The notes: a model not told the origin generated them from the letters alone. A stretch of 64,000 nt of DNA from Datnioides undecimradiatus (GCA_008933995.1 WARS01000014.1:6123192-6187191), one strand, 5' to 3'. Shown: positions 26,086-56,644, numbered from the stretch's first letter. Translations and numbers: made by a program.

Positions 26086-29000
26086 TTATATATTTCCTTG
26101 ATAAAGGTCAGTGTTCTCAACAGGATCCTTCAGAGGTTGAGGTCTATCAAGGCTAATCATGAGCGTGGGCTCCCTGCTCATTGGCTCAGGGTAGTGCATG
26201 TCAGTGTTTATGAGTGGAGCACTTGGCGGGGTACTTGAGGCACCCAAGAACAGGTCTGACACCTCCTGGTGAGGAAGTGGAGTCAAGCAGAATTCCTCTT
26301 TCTCCTGCTGCTGCAGGTGTCTGAGGATGGCTTTGGACAGGAAGTGACTATCCTCCTCATGCTCATCTGGAAGAATAAGAAAGCATGATCTGTGGTTTTC
26401 ATACTGTTTTGCTCACTCCTTTTGAAAAGTGCATTATTATTATTATTAAGACAGTAATAATGTCTTAACTATCTAATAACTAATATATTTATGCTATTAC
26501 ACTGGGTTTCTTACTGCCAGTACAAAGATAAAAAGTTCACATGAGGCCAGGGATGACTCCCTGGCTAGAGCAGTTGTCAGCCCTGATACTCTGACCTTCA
26601 TCCAACTGTGCAACATAAGGCCTCAGAGTACCAACAAAACCCTTTTTTAAAAAAACAAACAAAAAAAAACATAAATTGCAAAAGAATCCATAAATACACA
26701 AATCCTGATTGTCACTGCTCATGGGGATGAGGATAAGCTAAAAGCTGAAATCCCCCTGAAAGCAGTCTCATGCCATGCGGTGGGTATAGAGTTTACACAC
26801 CCCAGACACACACTTGGCTGCCTCCCTACCATTGAGCAGGATGAGTTTGTAGCGGTTGCGACACTCCAGCGAGTGCTCCAGTATGTCCTGCAGAGTCCTG
26901 TAGAAGAGCAGAACCTGCTGTCTGCGCTCAGCCTCCCCGAAACCAGCGCTGCTATCGTGGGACATGTTGTAAAGTGTCAGCAAAGGAGTGGCATACTCCA
27001 CCACACACTTGTGACCCTGTTTACACACACACACACACGCACACACACATATTAACAAAGCAGACACCCAGAGATGGATACATTACATGGAGAAATAATC
27101 CCTTAAAAGCTTGTAGCAGTCTGGCAGTCAGAAATGCTTGATTACCATGTTTAACAGGTAGATGGTGCTGTGACTGTTCTTTATTGAGTGAGTTCTCCAC
27201 TGGTGAGTTCTCAGGTTTAACCACGAGGTGGTACTGGTACTGTGCAAGAGAGGGGTAACAGCATCTCTCTCTCTCTCTTTCTTTTGAAGTCTTAAAATAT
27301 GTTTGTAAGACATGATGACATGGTGAAATGTTTGGTTGTGAACATCTGGTTGAGATATTCGCACTCTGACATTCAGAACTTTACCCATTCATTAAGTAAT
27401 AGTAATAAATGTTTTCTAAATGTTTACTTAAAGCAATATTATGTGATTTGGACATCATGTTGGATATTTATCACTGTTTTCCAGCAGTTCCTATAGCTAA
27501 GCAATATAATTTAAATAGTAAAGAAAATGGTCATCAGATGAATACATGATAAAAACAACCATTTGGTTGCAGACCAGTAGTAAATCAAACGCTTGTCACA
27601 CTTAATACATAATACAAACCTTTTTACTTCTGTAAGATGGTGGCATAGAAGTAAAGAGTACCTTGGAATTGTGTTTAATTGTATTTTACAGCACTGGAGT
27701 AAATGTCAGCAGTCAAATTTTCACAGCGGCCTTATTCTGTGGTTTCCATGTAATGGTTGCAACTGTAAAGTACAGCCATAACATCATTCTCATATTCACT
27801 TTGATAGAACTGGTGGCTATTTCTGGTCTCACATCAAACTCTGCTTTCATGCAGCCCAAACTTCCTCTCCCTTGACTAAACTACAGAGGTGATTTTGAGC
27901 ACAATCACTGTTAGATTTGCCACATCAAACATATTGAATATAGAGCACGCTGACGTGCTATCTTGAAATATTCAAAAAAATATATACAGAAACAGCCCCT
28001 TGAGTCTGTCACTTTACTGTGACTCTCTCGCTGTCGCATTTTAGCTGTGCAGTCTTTACAAATCTGATCAAAGGAGAAAATGTCAGCACGCTCAGTCTTT
28101 CAACTCACACTGGCAATAAGAAGACCGACACTGAGTTGAATTACAGCACGAGTAGCTCAGTGGTATTCAAGCTGTATGTTCTCTGATTACCTTATTTAAT
28201 GTTGACTGAATATTTTTTCTATTCACCAGAGAGAAATCTCTGAATCTAATCTGCTACTGATTACCTGCCTAAAATGTGATGGGCGACTTCATCAGCAATC
28301 TAATCTAAACCCATTACTTACAGTTGTGAAGGTATGCAGGTCTGAGATAGCCGGAGACATGTCTCTGGTGTTTTCTTGCTTTTTTATCAGTGCATGCTGG
28401 GATATTTGCAGGTGTAGGTGTTCTTCCTATCTGAATTCTGGCATCATCTAACTCTGCGTTATAACGTGTAACCATTGTTCACATGTACCTTCCTGTTCTC
28501 GTCCAGTACTCTGTAGACACTGTGCTTGTAGACCCGTCCCCGGACTCCGGCCCTGTCTATCTCATTGTTGGGGAGGTTGTTGTAGAACTCGATGTTGCTG
28601 TCCTCGTCCTCCAGCTTGTGAGAAATGTTTGCGTTGAGCGGTACGAGGATGATGAGCTTCTTGGAGCCACGACCCCAGGAGGGGCTGCTGCCCTGATGGA
28701 TGGATTGAAATTTTCTGATTGAATCCTCCAAACCTGAATGGACACACACACAAATACCCACACATTGATTCAGATCTCTTTATTCACATTCATTCAATTC
28801 AATTCAATTCAATTCAATTCAATTCAGTTTTATTTATATAGTGCCAGTTCACAACAAAAGTCATCTCAGGGCACTTTACAAACAGAGCTGGTCTAGACCA
28901 CACTCATTACTGTTAATTACACCCAACAGTTCCACTATAAGCAAGCACTAGTATATCTCTAAAAGCACTACGATGCAGTACACGGTGCAATACTATGAAA

Positions 29001-32000
29001 CTATAAACTCTAATTGACAGACAATACAGCTTAAAGAGGCATTTTGATATTTCTCAGCCAGGACCCAATGTTAACGGGACAGTTTAGTTATTTAGTACAT
29101 TTACAGGGTGCAATTGCCTCACATTGTACTTCCCAATAGTCATTCACAACAACATGGGTCCAGATTGAAAAATACCAAAGCTCCCCTTTAATTATTACCA
29201 AAGATTATTATTTGATCAAAAAACCAGCCACATAGTATTACACACATAGCATTATCAGTTCTAATCTCATATATTGTACAAACAAAGCCCACAAACTGCT
29301 ATGCAAATTATCCAAAATAACAAACTAAATGAACATGTTTTTTATGTGTGTGTTTGATTGTGTGTTCAGTTTACTGACGTGGCAGCACCAGTCGCAGGTA
29401 GCCTAGGTAAAAGGACCAGGCCAGGCCATGGGCTACGTTCATCTTCCTCTCCTCACAGATGTCTGACACCTCCACCTCCGATGGGCCCTACAACCACAGG
29501 AACAGCCGGTAGGATGTCAAAACACCTCACCTCTGCTCAGAAGCCACCTGACACCTTCCAAAAGGTGCCAGGCAAGAGAAAAGGGCATCCCTGCACCCAA
29601 GCTGCCCTTTCCTATGTGGAACCATATATTTTTAGATATATGTCAGTACAAAAGTAGGGGACAGAGACAGCTGCACCCACGTTTGAGCTGGATTTGAATC
29701 TATAATGCTGCCAGTTTGCATAAGGAGACTGGAGAAACCGTGAGCTTTGTTCAGAATTATGCAGCAATGCTTTGAGGACAGTGTGAGTGCTACGGTCATT
29801 GTTGCTGATGAAGACATATTTTGAGCCTATTTTTACTCCAGAAATGCCATATCAATTACAATCAACTGATGCTTCAGGAAGTGTTCTTACATGGGGACTG
29901 TTCTGTCTCAAGTGTTCTGTCTTAAGCTAAAATAGAGATTCCACCATAAATTCCACCATGGTGCTCTGAGCTGTAAAAATGTAGGAAGCTCTCGGATGAT
30001 GACCTCTCTGATAAAATTAATGAACTGAATTCATCAGGAGTCTGACGAGAAAGAGAGAGACTCCCTCAGCAGTCCAGTCAGTGGTCCAGGACAGGAGTTT
30101 CAGCTAGCTGTTACCCATAGAGGCACTGTTGTTGTTAAGTAGCCAGTTTACTGTGTACTTAAAGGTATTGCTACCTGATATCAAATGAAAATGACTGTAG
30201 ACTTGTGCCATGTCTTAGCTCTTGTTAGCCAGAGCTGTGCAAGTAATCGAGGTACCAATGTATCAATGTATCCATCATCACTGCAGTGATCAGAGTAATT
30301 AATACTCCCAGCCATTAGAGGGCAGAATTAACACTCCTGTCCGTGAGCTACATTTATATTGTCTTGGTTGGACATTATGAAAACAACTGTTCACAGCATT
30401 TGGTCTAAGATGACCTGCATGATACTGGATATTCAAGTTAAGCAGACTTTGCAGCAGCAGTTAATACACAATTACATTTGATTAACCCAAGTTTATACAT
30501 GTCAGACACCTCAAGACTAGCTTCATTGCTCGTGCAATTAGCATGTATCTTCTGTGGGAGTGCTGTGTAGAGTGTTCAGCACATGTACAAACAAGTCTTT
30601 AACACTCAAGCTTTAAACTGATCACTGAATAACCACTGTCACTGACTGCATCAGTGGCTTTTGGGAGCGATGCTCCTCATACGGGTGACCGGGAGCATAG
30701 CTCACCCTCAGCTCACTACATGCTCACTAGAAGCCAATTACACTATCATGAGACAACTGTTGCAAATAGTCAGCAGCTGGGGTTTTAACCATATAAACCA
30801 AGCTTGTACAGACCTGGTTTTATCTGGACATAACAGCTGCCAGCAACTGTACAAATAGCTGACGTGAAGACAGTCAGAGTCATTGCCAAACATAAACATT
30901 GATGTTTTCGCCTACCAGTGTAGGTACTCAAATGCAACAGTAATGAGAGCACTTAGTGGATTTACCACTTAATCCCTCGCCACAAGCTGACTACAAGTTG
31001 AATGACACTGATGATCCTGAAATTGGTTCCTGGAATTTATGGAAAGCATAAGTTTGAAATGTTTCAGATGTTTACGCCATTTCGCTACCTTTATCTTCGT
31101 CAGTCATGTAATCCTGCTCATACCAGGGAGCTGGTATGGTCTCCCTGCTAATTTAAAGGACTCCACCAATTTTTTTTCCACATGATGTGGCATGTTTAGA
31201 ACGAGTTATCATTTTCCCTTGAATGTATGAAACACTGAACTGGCATGGTCCTTTAAGGAGGAGTAGATGTGACTGGTAATGTGTGTGGTGTGTCTGTTGT
31301 GGACCTCACCAGGATTCCCAGGCTTTTGAACAGCGCATGAAGAACTGAAGCCAGGAGGAGAAGCTTCCAGCTGTGATCTTTGTCTTGCAAAGGAAGTCCA
31401 GTAAGGTACAGCAGAAGACCTGCCAGCCCTGCAGCCAGCAGAGTCTTTCCCCCCAAACCACAGGCTGGCAGCACATGGCTCAGCAGCCCTCTGCCTCGAT
31501 ACCTGGTAACAACAGAGAAGGAAAGAAGGTACTGGTGTTCCTGTTCCCGTGTCTGTACCGTGTCACATGTTTGCATGAAGGTTTAAAAACAAAGGGTTTG
31601 TCTTATAAGCTGCTCACTTATTGAGTGTCTACAGGCTCAAATAACATAGTCATGATCGCATGATCGCTCTATCATCAAGTTGGTATGGCTGAAGTGTCAG
31701 CAAAAAGCAGCTTATTTCCACATAGAGCAGAGGTGGATGAGTATTAGTATTCATTTGGAGTCATGTTTGTGTTCACATGACCGATCGAAGTCCAGCATTA
31801 GCTCTTCTTTAAACTCTGATAACTCCACAGGTAAGGATCTGTCTCTTTAGCTGTTAAATCCCAGAGCAAGTGGCCAACTATCTGTCTGCTGTTCTATGCT
31901 GGACACACTGTGCACAGCAGTCTTTTCACTGAAAACAGCTGCCTCCTGCAGCTGGAAATGGTGTCAGTGAGAGCAATGAAATTTAACCAAAGTAAAGTTG

Positions 32001-32359
32001 CGGGCTGTAAAAGCAAAACAGTGAGCTGAAAGACTCTAAAATGCTCCATAGAGCTCTTTATTTTTCTTTGCAATATCTAAATACAAATAGACTCTTTGAC
32101 TCGTGTCATACACCGAACCACCTTTCTCTCACCTGGTCTTGGAATGGTGCAGCATCTCCTCTGCTAGCAGACAGAGCCCATGCAGCAGAGGGCCAAGGGT
32201 CAGGATGAGTATCACCATGACAACCCAGCCCAGTAACATTTCAGGAGACTTGAGCACGATGCCAACTATTGCTATGGCAGCCAGTGCAGCAGCACACACC
32301 TTAGGTAAATGCCCACGAGCCCGAGGGATGAGAGCATCCTCATCTCGGAGACACTGCAT
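26086..32359 (-). CDS. sting1: Stimulator of interferon genes (STING), complete, six coding exons
   Basis: STING is the ER-resident cyclic-dinucleotide receptor that activates TBK1-IRF3 and NF-kB. Exons in transcript order: 32133-32359, 31310-31502, 29379-29487, 28489-28733, 26830-27016 and 26086-26366. The total is 1242 bases, 413 residues (human 379). Four hydrophobic helices fill residues about 20-140. The dimer and ligand-binding domain keeps [20 protein letters not shown] with Ser165/Tyr170 (human S162/Y167). It also keeps RVYKHSVY with Arg243/Tyr245 (human R238/Y240), and [11 protein letters not shown] with Glu265/Thr268 (human E260/T263). The long C-terminal tail has LMIS (pLxIS-type, Ser392), then PQPLKD (TBK1-binding type, 396-401), then PVENTD (402-407). 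Acceptor AG lies immediately before the ATG, so the 5' UTR is in a separate exon. The donor after 29379 is GTCAGT, a non-standard but valid GT site. Confidence 0.97.
26107..26166 (-). other. sting1: STING C-terminal tail signalling motifs
   Basis: Codons for T388-LMIS392 occupy 26152-26166 (pLxIS-type IRF3 site), those for PQPLKD 26125-26142 (TBK1-binding type), and those for PVENTD 26107-26124. PVENTD fits the TRAF6 consensus P-x-E-x-x-(aromatic/acidic). A TRAF6-binding extension of this kind has been reported for ray-finned fish STING. Confidence 0.75.
27023..27050. repeat. (CA)n microsatellite beside sting1 exon
   Basis: The array ends six bases from the exon at 26830-27016. On the transcribed strand it is a (GT)n run directly before AAACAG, the 3' splice site. 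Confidence 0.9.
28785..28910. repeat. Teleost interspersed repeat with (ATTCA)n head in sting1 intron
   Basis: An (ATTCA)n array (28792-28826) runs into TTTTATTTATATAGTGCCAG, then TCACAACAAAAGTCATCTCAG and GGCACTTTACA. This series is characteristic of a very common percomorph non-coding repeat. Recognised from memory; family name not assigned. Confidence 0.6.
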
Positions 32360-33409
32360 CTGTCAGGGGAGAGGCAGAGTCTGGGAGTGCTTTTATTAAA
32401 CCCTATGTATCCATTTCTTTTGGCTGTGTGCAATCTTACCTTTAAGGTACCCGCTTAACCGCAGCAAACCACTGCCTACAAAAACACCACATAGCTTTTA
32501 CAAACTCAAAAGACATCCTCATCATTAGCTGTCACACGCTGTAAGAGTTTGAATTTAGTGACAAAATATGTTCACTACCATCGGTACATATGATCAAATC
32601 AAACCAGACTCAAACCAGCACTGAGCCTTTAAATGTCATTTTTCTTTTGGTTTCCTCTGGCTTTTGTTTATGCTCTGTGGGCTGAAACTTGCATGTTGCA
32701 CACCTGGCTCAGCATGTAGCAGCAAAGGTGCTGCGACCACTACCATTAAAAAATTATGTGGGTGTGCATCAGAAAACCTGAAGGTGCTGCCATATCTATT
32801 TTTCTCAACAGCACAGAGTAGGCTGGACTGATGGGCACCTCCACAAATTCTTGTCTACATTCCCCAATGACATTTACATGAGAGATGGCATAGTTTGGCC
32901 TTAAATCATACAACTTTATCGCAGAAGTCTGAGACTCGAGTTATTATCCAAATAATATAAGCACCTAGAGTAGATGCAACTCTTCATGGAATATGTGTGG
33001 TAAAATGCATAATGCATGCACCGCTGAACAACTTTCACAGGGTCATTACGTCATTATACCAACCTTCTAATGCCCTGCTGGGTGCCAGACTTTGGTGCCA
33101 TTTCTACTGAAGCTAATTGGAGTTTGCATGTAGAACATAATAAAACCCCGCCTCTCTTAGATCTGCAGTATTGGATCTCCTATCCACATTATTGGACCTT
33201 TGATGGAGAAATGCCTTTACTGAATGAAAAACACACCTCAGAGAATATTGACTGACATTGACAAATGTGCACATTTGTTTTCTGTAGGTCTCCAGATAGT
33301 ATTGAAAGATGAGGTACGCTTGGTATACTTTACATTACTGGTGCGGTGGTTTATCTGCTGCCGAGAGAGAGCTGACCAGGTGCTCGAAGACAGGTCGGTC
33401 ATGTTTAGG

Positions 33410-33486
33410 CAAGAGGATTTGGGTGGTTTTGGGTTGGGTTTAACAGATGGCATATCTGTTATTCTTACCACAACCCAAATCCTCTT
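33410..33486. repeat. Imperfect 77-base hairpin in sting1 first intron
   Basis: Left arm CAAGAGGATTTGGGT (33410-33424) is the exact reverse complement of ACCCAAATCCTCTTG (33472-33486). The inner arms AACAGAT and ATCTGTT flank a five-base loop GGCAT. Internal unpaired segments are about 17 and 12 bases. Confidence 0.8.
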
Positions 33487-33980
33487 GGCAATCCCAGTCC
33501 TTGAATGATCTGCAGGCAGGACATGTCTTCCACCAAGAGCTTACAGGTGTGGCCCCATTTTACACAATTGCCTAGGCCCTCTAAGTATATCTAATACCTG
33601 CTGGCATCAGGGTGTCGCATGAGAAGGCTATGGAAAAATAAATGAATCAAAGACACGTTTGACTGCAGGTTATGTGTGTTCTGCCCATCTGTATTAACAT
33701 CTCACCAGTTACACACACTCCCACACAGTTAAATCCTTTGCAAAATGTATCCCAGTGCAACCGCCACCGCCGGAGCTGACAATGAGGTAACAAATTCAGC
33801 GCCACATTTGCTGTACTACACACTTGAAATAGATAAAACAGCTTAATATGAACACTATGAAGCACAAACACACACGCCTGATTTGTCTCAGTAATATCTA
33901 ACTCCAGTGTGATAGTCTCAAATCAATTAAAAGTCCACGTTGAGACAAGACAAGAGAAGAAAGTGTATATAGGGACTCAC

Positions 33981-34055
33981 CTTGTGGTGTTTACTGTGAT
34001 CTGAAAAGAGAGATTTCCTTTTTACTTTGTTCTCCTTCCTCTGTCTCTCCGCCTC
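33981..34055 (-). other. sting1: Non-coding first exon of sting1 (5' UTR)
   Basis: CACAAG|GTGAGT on the - strand is a strong donor at 33981/33980. It supplies the splice donor required by the acceptor lying immediately before the sting1 ATG at 32359. The upstream limit is inferred from a TATA-like TTTAAT near 34075 and is approximate. Confidence 0.5.
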
Positions 34056-34090
34056 TTCTCTCTGCTCTGCCCATTAAATCACATCCAGCA

Positions 34091-34101
34091 CTTTCACTTT
34101 C
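34091..34101 (-). promoter_or_regulatory. ISRE at the sting1 promoter
   Basis: On the - strand the sequence reads GAAAGTGAAAG, a match to the interferon-stimulated response element core GAAANNGAAA. It lies about 15-40 bases upstream of the inferred start. STING is interferon-inducible in vertebrates, so the placement fits IRF/ISGF3 control. The match is seen; activity is inferred. Confidence 0.6.
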
Positions 34102-34551
34102 AGTTGTAGTTAAATATGTGCTCTGCCTGTATTCCAGTGTTACCCGAACATCGAGGTAAAGACAGGGCGAGAAACACACAGAGAGGAGGAGGGACCAGAG
34201 ACAAAGTGGAAAGGTTTATGAAAGAGGAAGTGCTCGCAGACATGCTCACAACACTGTAAATATTGTTCTCATTTTATGTCTTTGTGCTGAGCCTCAAGTT
34301 GTCTTGTTTTTCTTCCTTCCCAGTAAAACTAGAGGCAGATGCGTTGCTTTGGTCATGTTGTGCCTCATTTGATGAGTCATAGGAAAGTGAGACCTGCAAT
34401 GTATAATGTACAGTCTGAACTAAAAACCAACATGCGGTTTCTTATGGAAGTCTTTGGCCACCATGAGACTATTTATTACAGATGCTCCGGTCTGAAGCTA
34501 TATTTCTCATTTGTTGTTTTGACGATAACGGTGGAGTATGCATTGCTGCAA

Positions 34552-34586
34552 AACCTCCCATGGGTCTTCAGTTGGGTTGAGATCTA
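34552..34586. repeat. Probable fragment of a teleost dispersed repeat
   Basis: The stretch with CTCCCATGGGTCTTCAGTTG followed by GGTTGAGATCT resembles a phrase found in a widespread fish repeat. Only this short block is recognisable, so the call is tentative. Confidence 0.35.
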
Positions 34587-35389
34587 GCATAACATTTACA
34601 TCATTTTCTTATTCAAAGTTGAATTTGGAACCTATTGATTAAATGTTATGTAGTTTTGACCACTGGTCCCAATATTCTCCGTGTCTCGGACCCCCGCAGC
34701 CCCTCAGAAATAAACACAAATAAACTCAGTAACCCCTTCACCGACAGCACCTGCCATGTTCCCAGTGTGTTTATTTCATTTACTAAACTGGATCTTGCGT
34801 AACACTGTTAATCACAGCAGTGTTTTATCCATTTCAACCATTTATCCTTTCTATTTTACATTATAAGCAGTTTACTGGTTGTTGTGAATTGTTTAACATT
34901 AAACACATTTAACATTTCATTATTCTTTTACAGACATATTACCCACCTACTGTTTTTTTAGATGTCACAAAACAATGATTGTATTTTTCACTAGAATTAA
35001 ACCAGATGATCCATGACTGGTCTTTTCATAATGAAAGAGAAAGTCACTCACCTGTACAAACATCTCAGACGTTTGACTCTTTTATGCAATGTGCTTTCAG
35101 TATATCATGTCAAAATGACAACTCTAATCAGTAAGTAAGAAGCTCTAAGTAAGATGTTTAAAGAGGAAAGCAGAAGATTGTCCCTTACTGTCCCCTCTCC
35201 TACTTTGAGCTCGAACAAAGCACTTAATGCACTATAATCCACTGTGAATATACAGCATCTGAATCACTCGGGTTATGCAATATTCCTTTATATATGATTT
35301 GGCAACTGTAAAACAAGTCCGGTCAGTTCCAGTGGCTTTGATGAAGCCTATGTTCAGGGCGGGTCTTCTCTGTTGTGTATCTGTTTGAC

Positions 35390-35396
<7 letters not shown>

Positions 35397-35433
<37 letters not shown>
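35397..35433. repeat. (GT)n microsatellite
   Basis: Perfect GT array downstream of the calcineurin gene. Confidence 0.95.
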
Positions 35434-35436
<3 letters not shown>

Positions 35437-35544
35437 AAATGCTCAGTGTCCATACCAAAGGTTCATGCATATTTTATTCAAGAGTAAAAAAGTGGATCGT
35501 CCCATGGGGCATGCTTACAGTGTTAGTGACTGGGGAGTCAAACA

Positions 35545-35636
35545 GAAAGAGAGGAGAGAGAGAAAGAGAGAGAGAGAGAGAAAGAGAGAAAGAGAGAGAG
35601 AGAGAGAGACTGAGAAACAGAGAGAAAGAGAAAGTA
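35545..35636. repeat. (GA)n purine tract
   Basis: GA/GAAA low-complexity array, purines on the + strand. Confidence 0.9.
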
Positions 35637-36287
35637 AGAACCGTGGCACAATTTCTATGGCACAGGGTCTCCCAGGGGGGTTCACCTCTCCCAAAGAAGC
35701 ACAACAAGATCAACCAAGGAGCAACGCAACATGAAGAGCAACCAGCAGAGAGAGAGAGCTTAAATATTAAGAATAATGTCCATAATAAATAGAATCATAA
35801 TAATCATAGAATCATAAATATCATCAAATAACAAGAGGAATCATCAAGAATTATGATCAGAGAGAGTACACTTTTTTCCTTTAAATTGTGACGGCAACAC
35901 ACCGGCTCTTCTGTTAAAATGTGTCTTGCTGCTTTTTGCTTTGAACAGCGCAAATTTTAACCATGCAATCATGCTTTTGGCTGCCTGAATGCCTGTGCCT
36001 CTGTATATAGTATGGTCATTCATCAATGCTAGTTTAATATTTGTTTATCGTTATTCATATTTATCATTAAAAACAACTCCTGTACATCGACAAAGAAGAG
36101 AGGAGAGAACATGGACTTGACACTTTGAATAGAAGCGTACTGTCATTCTGTACAGCGTCGAAAGAAACCAGAAACACAGGTTGTGAAAAAGAGACAAAAA
36201 AGAGAGAGAACATGAAAAAAACCAAAATAAAATGTAACACAAAATGAATACAAAAAATAAATAAAATGAACATTATGTACAAAATAA

Positions 36288-36293
36288 TTTATT
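36288..36293 (-). terminator. Candidate polyadenylation signal of the calcineurin gene
   Basis: TTTATT on the + strand (AATAAA on the - strand), about 1.47 kb beyond the stop codon at 37761. Other AATAAA-like strings nearby make the exact end uncertain. Confidence 0.4.
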
Positions 36294-37760
36294 CATTATT
36301 CCTCAGTTCATTTATATTAGCCAGAAAAAAAACAAAAAGAAAAAAAAAATCCTACCATAGTGAAACACAGAGCACAAATATAATCTTCACATTATTATCA
36401 AAGAACTTAACTCTGCATGCACTGATGCGTTAATATAAATGCTTTACAAAGACCTTTTCTTCTGACTTCTTCTTGTTGTCTCGGCTGCTGCCTCAAACAG
36501 AAGAGTCTGTTTCCACTGTGAAAGATCATTTCCTGCTTTTAGGCCGGAGCTTCCCGGCCATCACTGCTGTTTGGTAGCAGACAGCAACACGGGAAGGATG
36601 TAGAAAGAGAATGAAAAGAGTATGACTTCACATTTCAGCTCCCCCCTGGCTCCCTCACATACATAAAGCATCCTACTTCTGCTATACTGCATCTCGTGAC
36701 CATATGCATCAGATGTGCAATTAAAACCTCTCTATGTAACCTATTTACACGCAACAGGTAGGGAGAAACGCTTCAAATCTGATCCGGGCCCAGCTTTAAG
36801 CCTTTCCCGAGAACTAACTGGCCTGAGACCAGAGCTTTTTGGGGGCCGGCCTCCACCCGACACCAAGCGGAGGTTGGGAGCAGTGTAGTGCTACAAAAGC
36901 AAACAGGAATCTCGTCCCGAGAAGTAAAAGGACAGCGAGGGCTCAGATTAGACTGCAGCTGAGATTATCTCCACATATCTCTCGGCAACAGATAAACCAC
37001 CACCGCACCACACGTCGAATATTTTCTCGCTGTTGCCCGGCTGATGGCGAGATCTGCTCGTGTTTGCAAACAAAAACACATTTTCAAATATTACCGCACG
37101 GACAATTTACATGTTGAAGCATGTGCACGCACGCAGGCAGGCATATCCACAACCCTATAAAATCAACCACTTCGCAAGTTTGGTTCCACTTCCTGTTTTG
37201 GGATGCAAACAGGAAAAAGAAGCACATGTCTCTTTAATGCCCCACCCCCTGATCGCCAACCCTGCCCCGCCCGCCCCCACTGCAAAAACTTGACCCCGCC
37301 AACACAACACACACCACCAACACAGCCACGTCATGCTGACACTGTCAACCCACTGGTGATCCCCAACATACACGGTGAAGCAGCTCCTCCTGTTTTGCAC
37401 TGGGAGTGTTTTTGTAGTTTCATTCCTGTTGTGCAGGTAACACGGGAGTTGTAGTTCTCTAAATAGGGCCGATCAGTTCAGTGAAGAGACTCAGCCTTTG
37501 GTGGTAAAGTCCAGGTACGCTCATGCCTTTACATACAGCTGAGGGCAACAGGAGAGGGGATAGGTATGTGTGTGTATGTGTGTGTGTGTGTATGTAATTG
37601 CATGTGTGTGATGTCTGTAGCCTATTCAGTGTATGAAATACTGTGTTTGTGTGTGATGCATTTTTCTTGTGTATATATGCTTATGTACACGAATCTATAA
37701 ATATGGTACCATATCGGAGTTGTAACTGCAGGTATGTGGGCATGTGGGAGTGTATGTCCA
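36294..37760 (-). other. ppp3ca: Calcineurin gene 3' UTR
   Basis: No coding exon between the stop codon and the candidate polyadenylation signal. It contains a GC-rich block near 36780-36860 and a (GT)n stretch near 37567-37590. Confidence 0.5.
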
Positions 37761-55721
<17,961 letters not shown>

Positions 55722-56616
55722 CTGGAGAGGGAGGATGGGTGTGATGGAAGCAGGTGTGATGGACAGGGAGGAGATGAAAGTAAGAACAAGGTGTAGAGAG
55801 AGATGCGAGCAAAGGAGAGCCAATGATTGAGGGAAGAATGAATGGATGTATGGAGAGACGGATGAGTGAGAGAAGTTGATGCAGAAGAAAAGAGAAGAAC
55901 ATTTATTACAATGCAGAACATGATTTATTGACATTTCCTGCATTCCTCAACAAGCTCGGCCACAAACATTAGAGGCTTCCATTCCTCACCATTATCCTGA
56001 TCACCCTGCTGCAGGCTTTAGCTGGGTGTATATGTGTACGTGTGTGTGTCTGTGTGTGTGTGTTATGGAGGCCTAGGTGGGTTGTACTGAAGCTGGGGCT
56101 GCCACAGTTATCAGGGCTGCCTGCCTCTGTTCTGCAGTAATGTCTCTCTGCCTCTCTGCCTCTGTTCTGCAGTAATGTCTTTCTTACATAATGAAGGCCC
56201 CCAGGGCGCTGCTGGAGAGGGGGGTTGACTGACGACGGGGGTGATACAGCAAGAGCGCACAGCTGCACGTGAGGAGTCACATACACACACATGCGAGGAC
56301 ACACTCGACTAAATGCAGACACACGCATACACAAGAGTGGTCTTAACAAACAGGCGCAAACTCAGTGGCAAGAAACAAAAGGCAGAGGCGCAAGGGCGCA
56401 TGCGTAGATCATGTATGGCACAATGGCGTTAACACGCATGATTACATATGTGTGTGTGAGCCTACAGTGGTACACACACACACACATACAAGCTCATAAA
56501 AGGTATTGTTATGCAGGATCCACAGAGCCTGTTGGAGCCCCACCAGTGCTAACACAGATAATGGCCTAGATCACAAACTAAAAACTAGGCCTGGCTCTCC
56601 CTCTCTCTCTCTCCCT

Positions 56617-56644
56617 ACACACACACACACACACACACACACAC
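56617..56644. repeat. (AC)n microsatellite, preceded by (CT)n
   Basis: AC array next to a CT array at 56598-56612. Confidence 0.95.

Larger units (their letters stand above)
34200..36265. other. Intergenic region between sting1 and calcineurin gene
   Basis: No supported gene. It holds the repeat fragment near 34552-34586, a (GT)n array (35397-35433) and a (GA)n-rich tract (35545-35636). Confidence 0.5.

Noticed and set aside
28148-28172. TAGCTCAGTGGTATTCAAG, a perfect tRNA A-box
   Set aside because: No B-box (GGTTCRANNCC) and no acceptor or T-arm pairing follows, so it is not a tRNA gene; at most a degenerate SINE head.
34339-34587. 82-codon + strand frame upstream of sting1
   Set aside because: Its end overlaps a repeat-like phrase and there is no known domain or splice context; likely chance.
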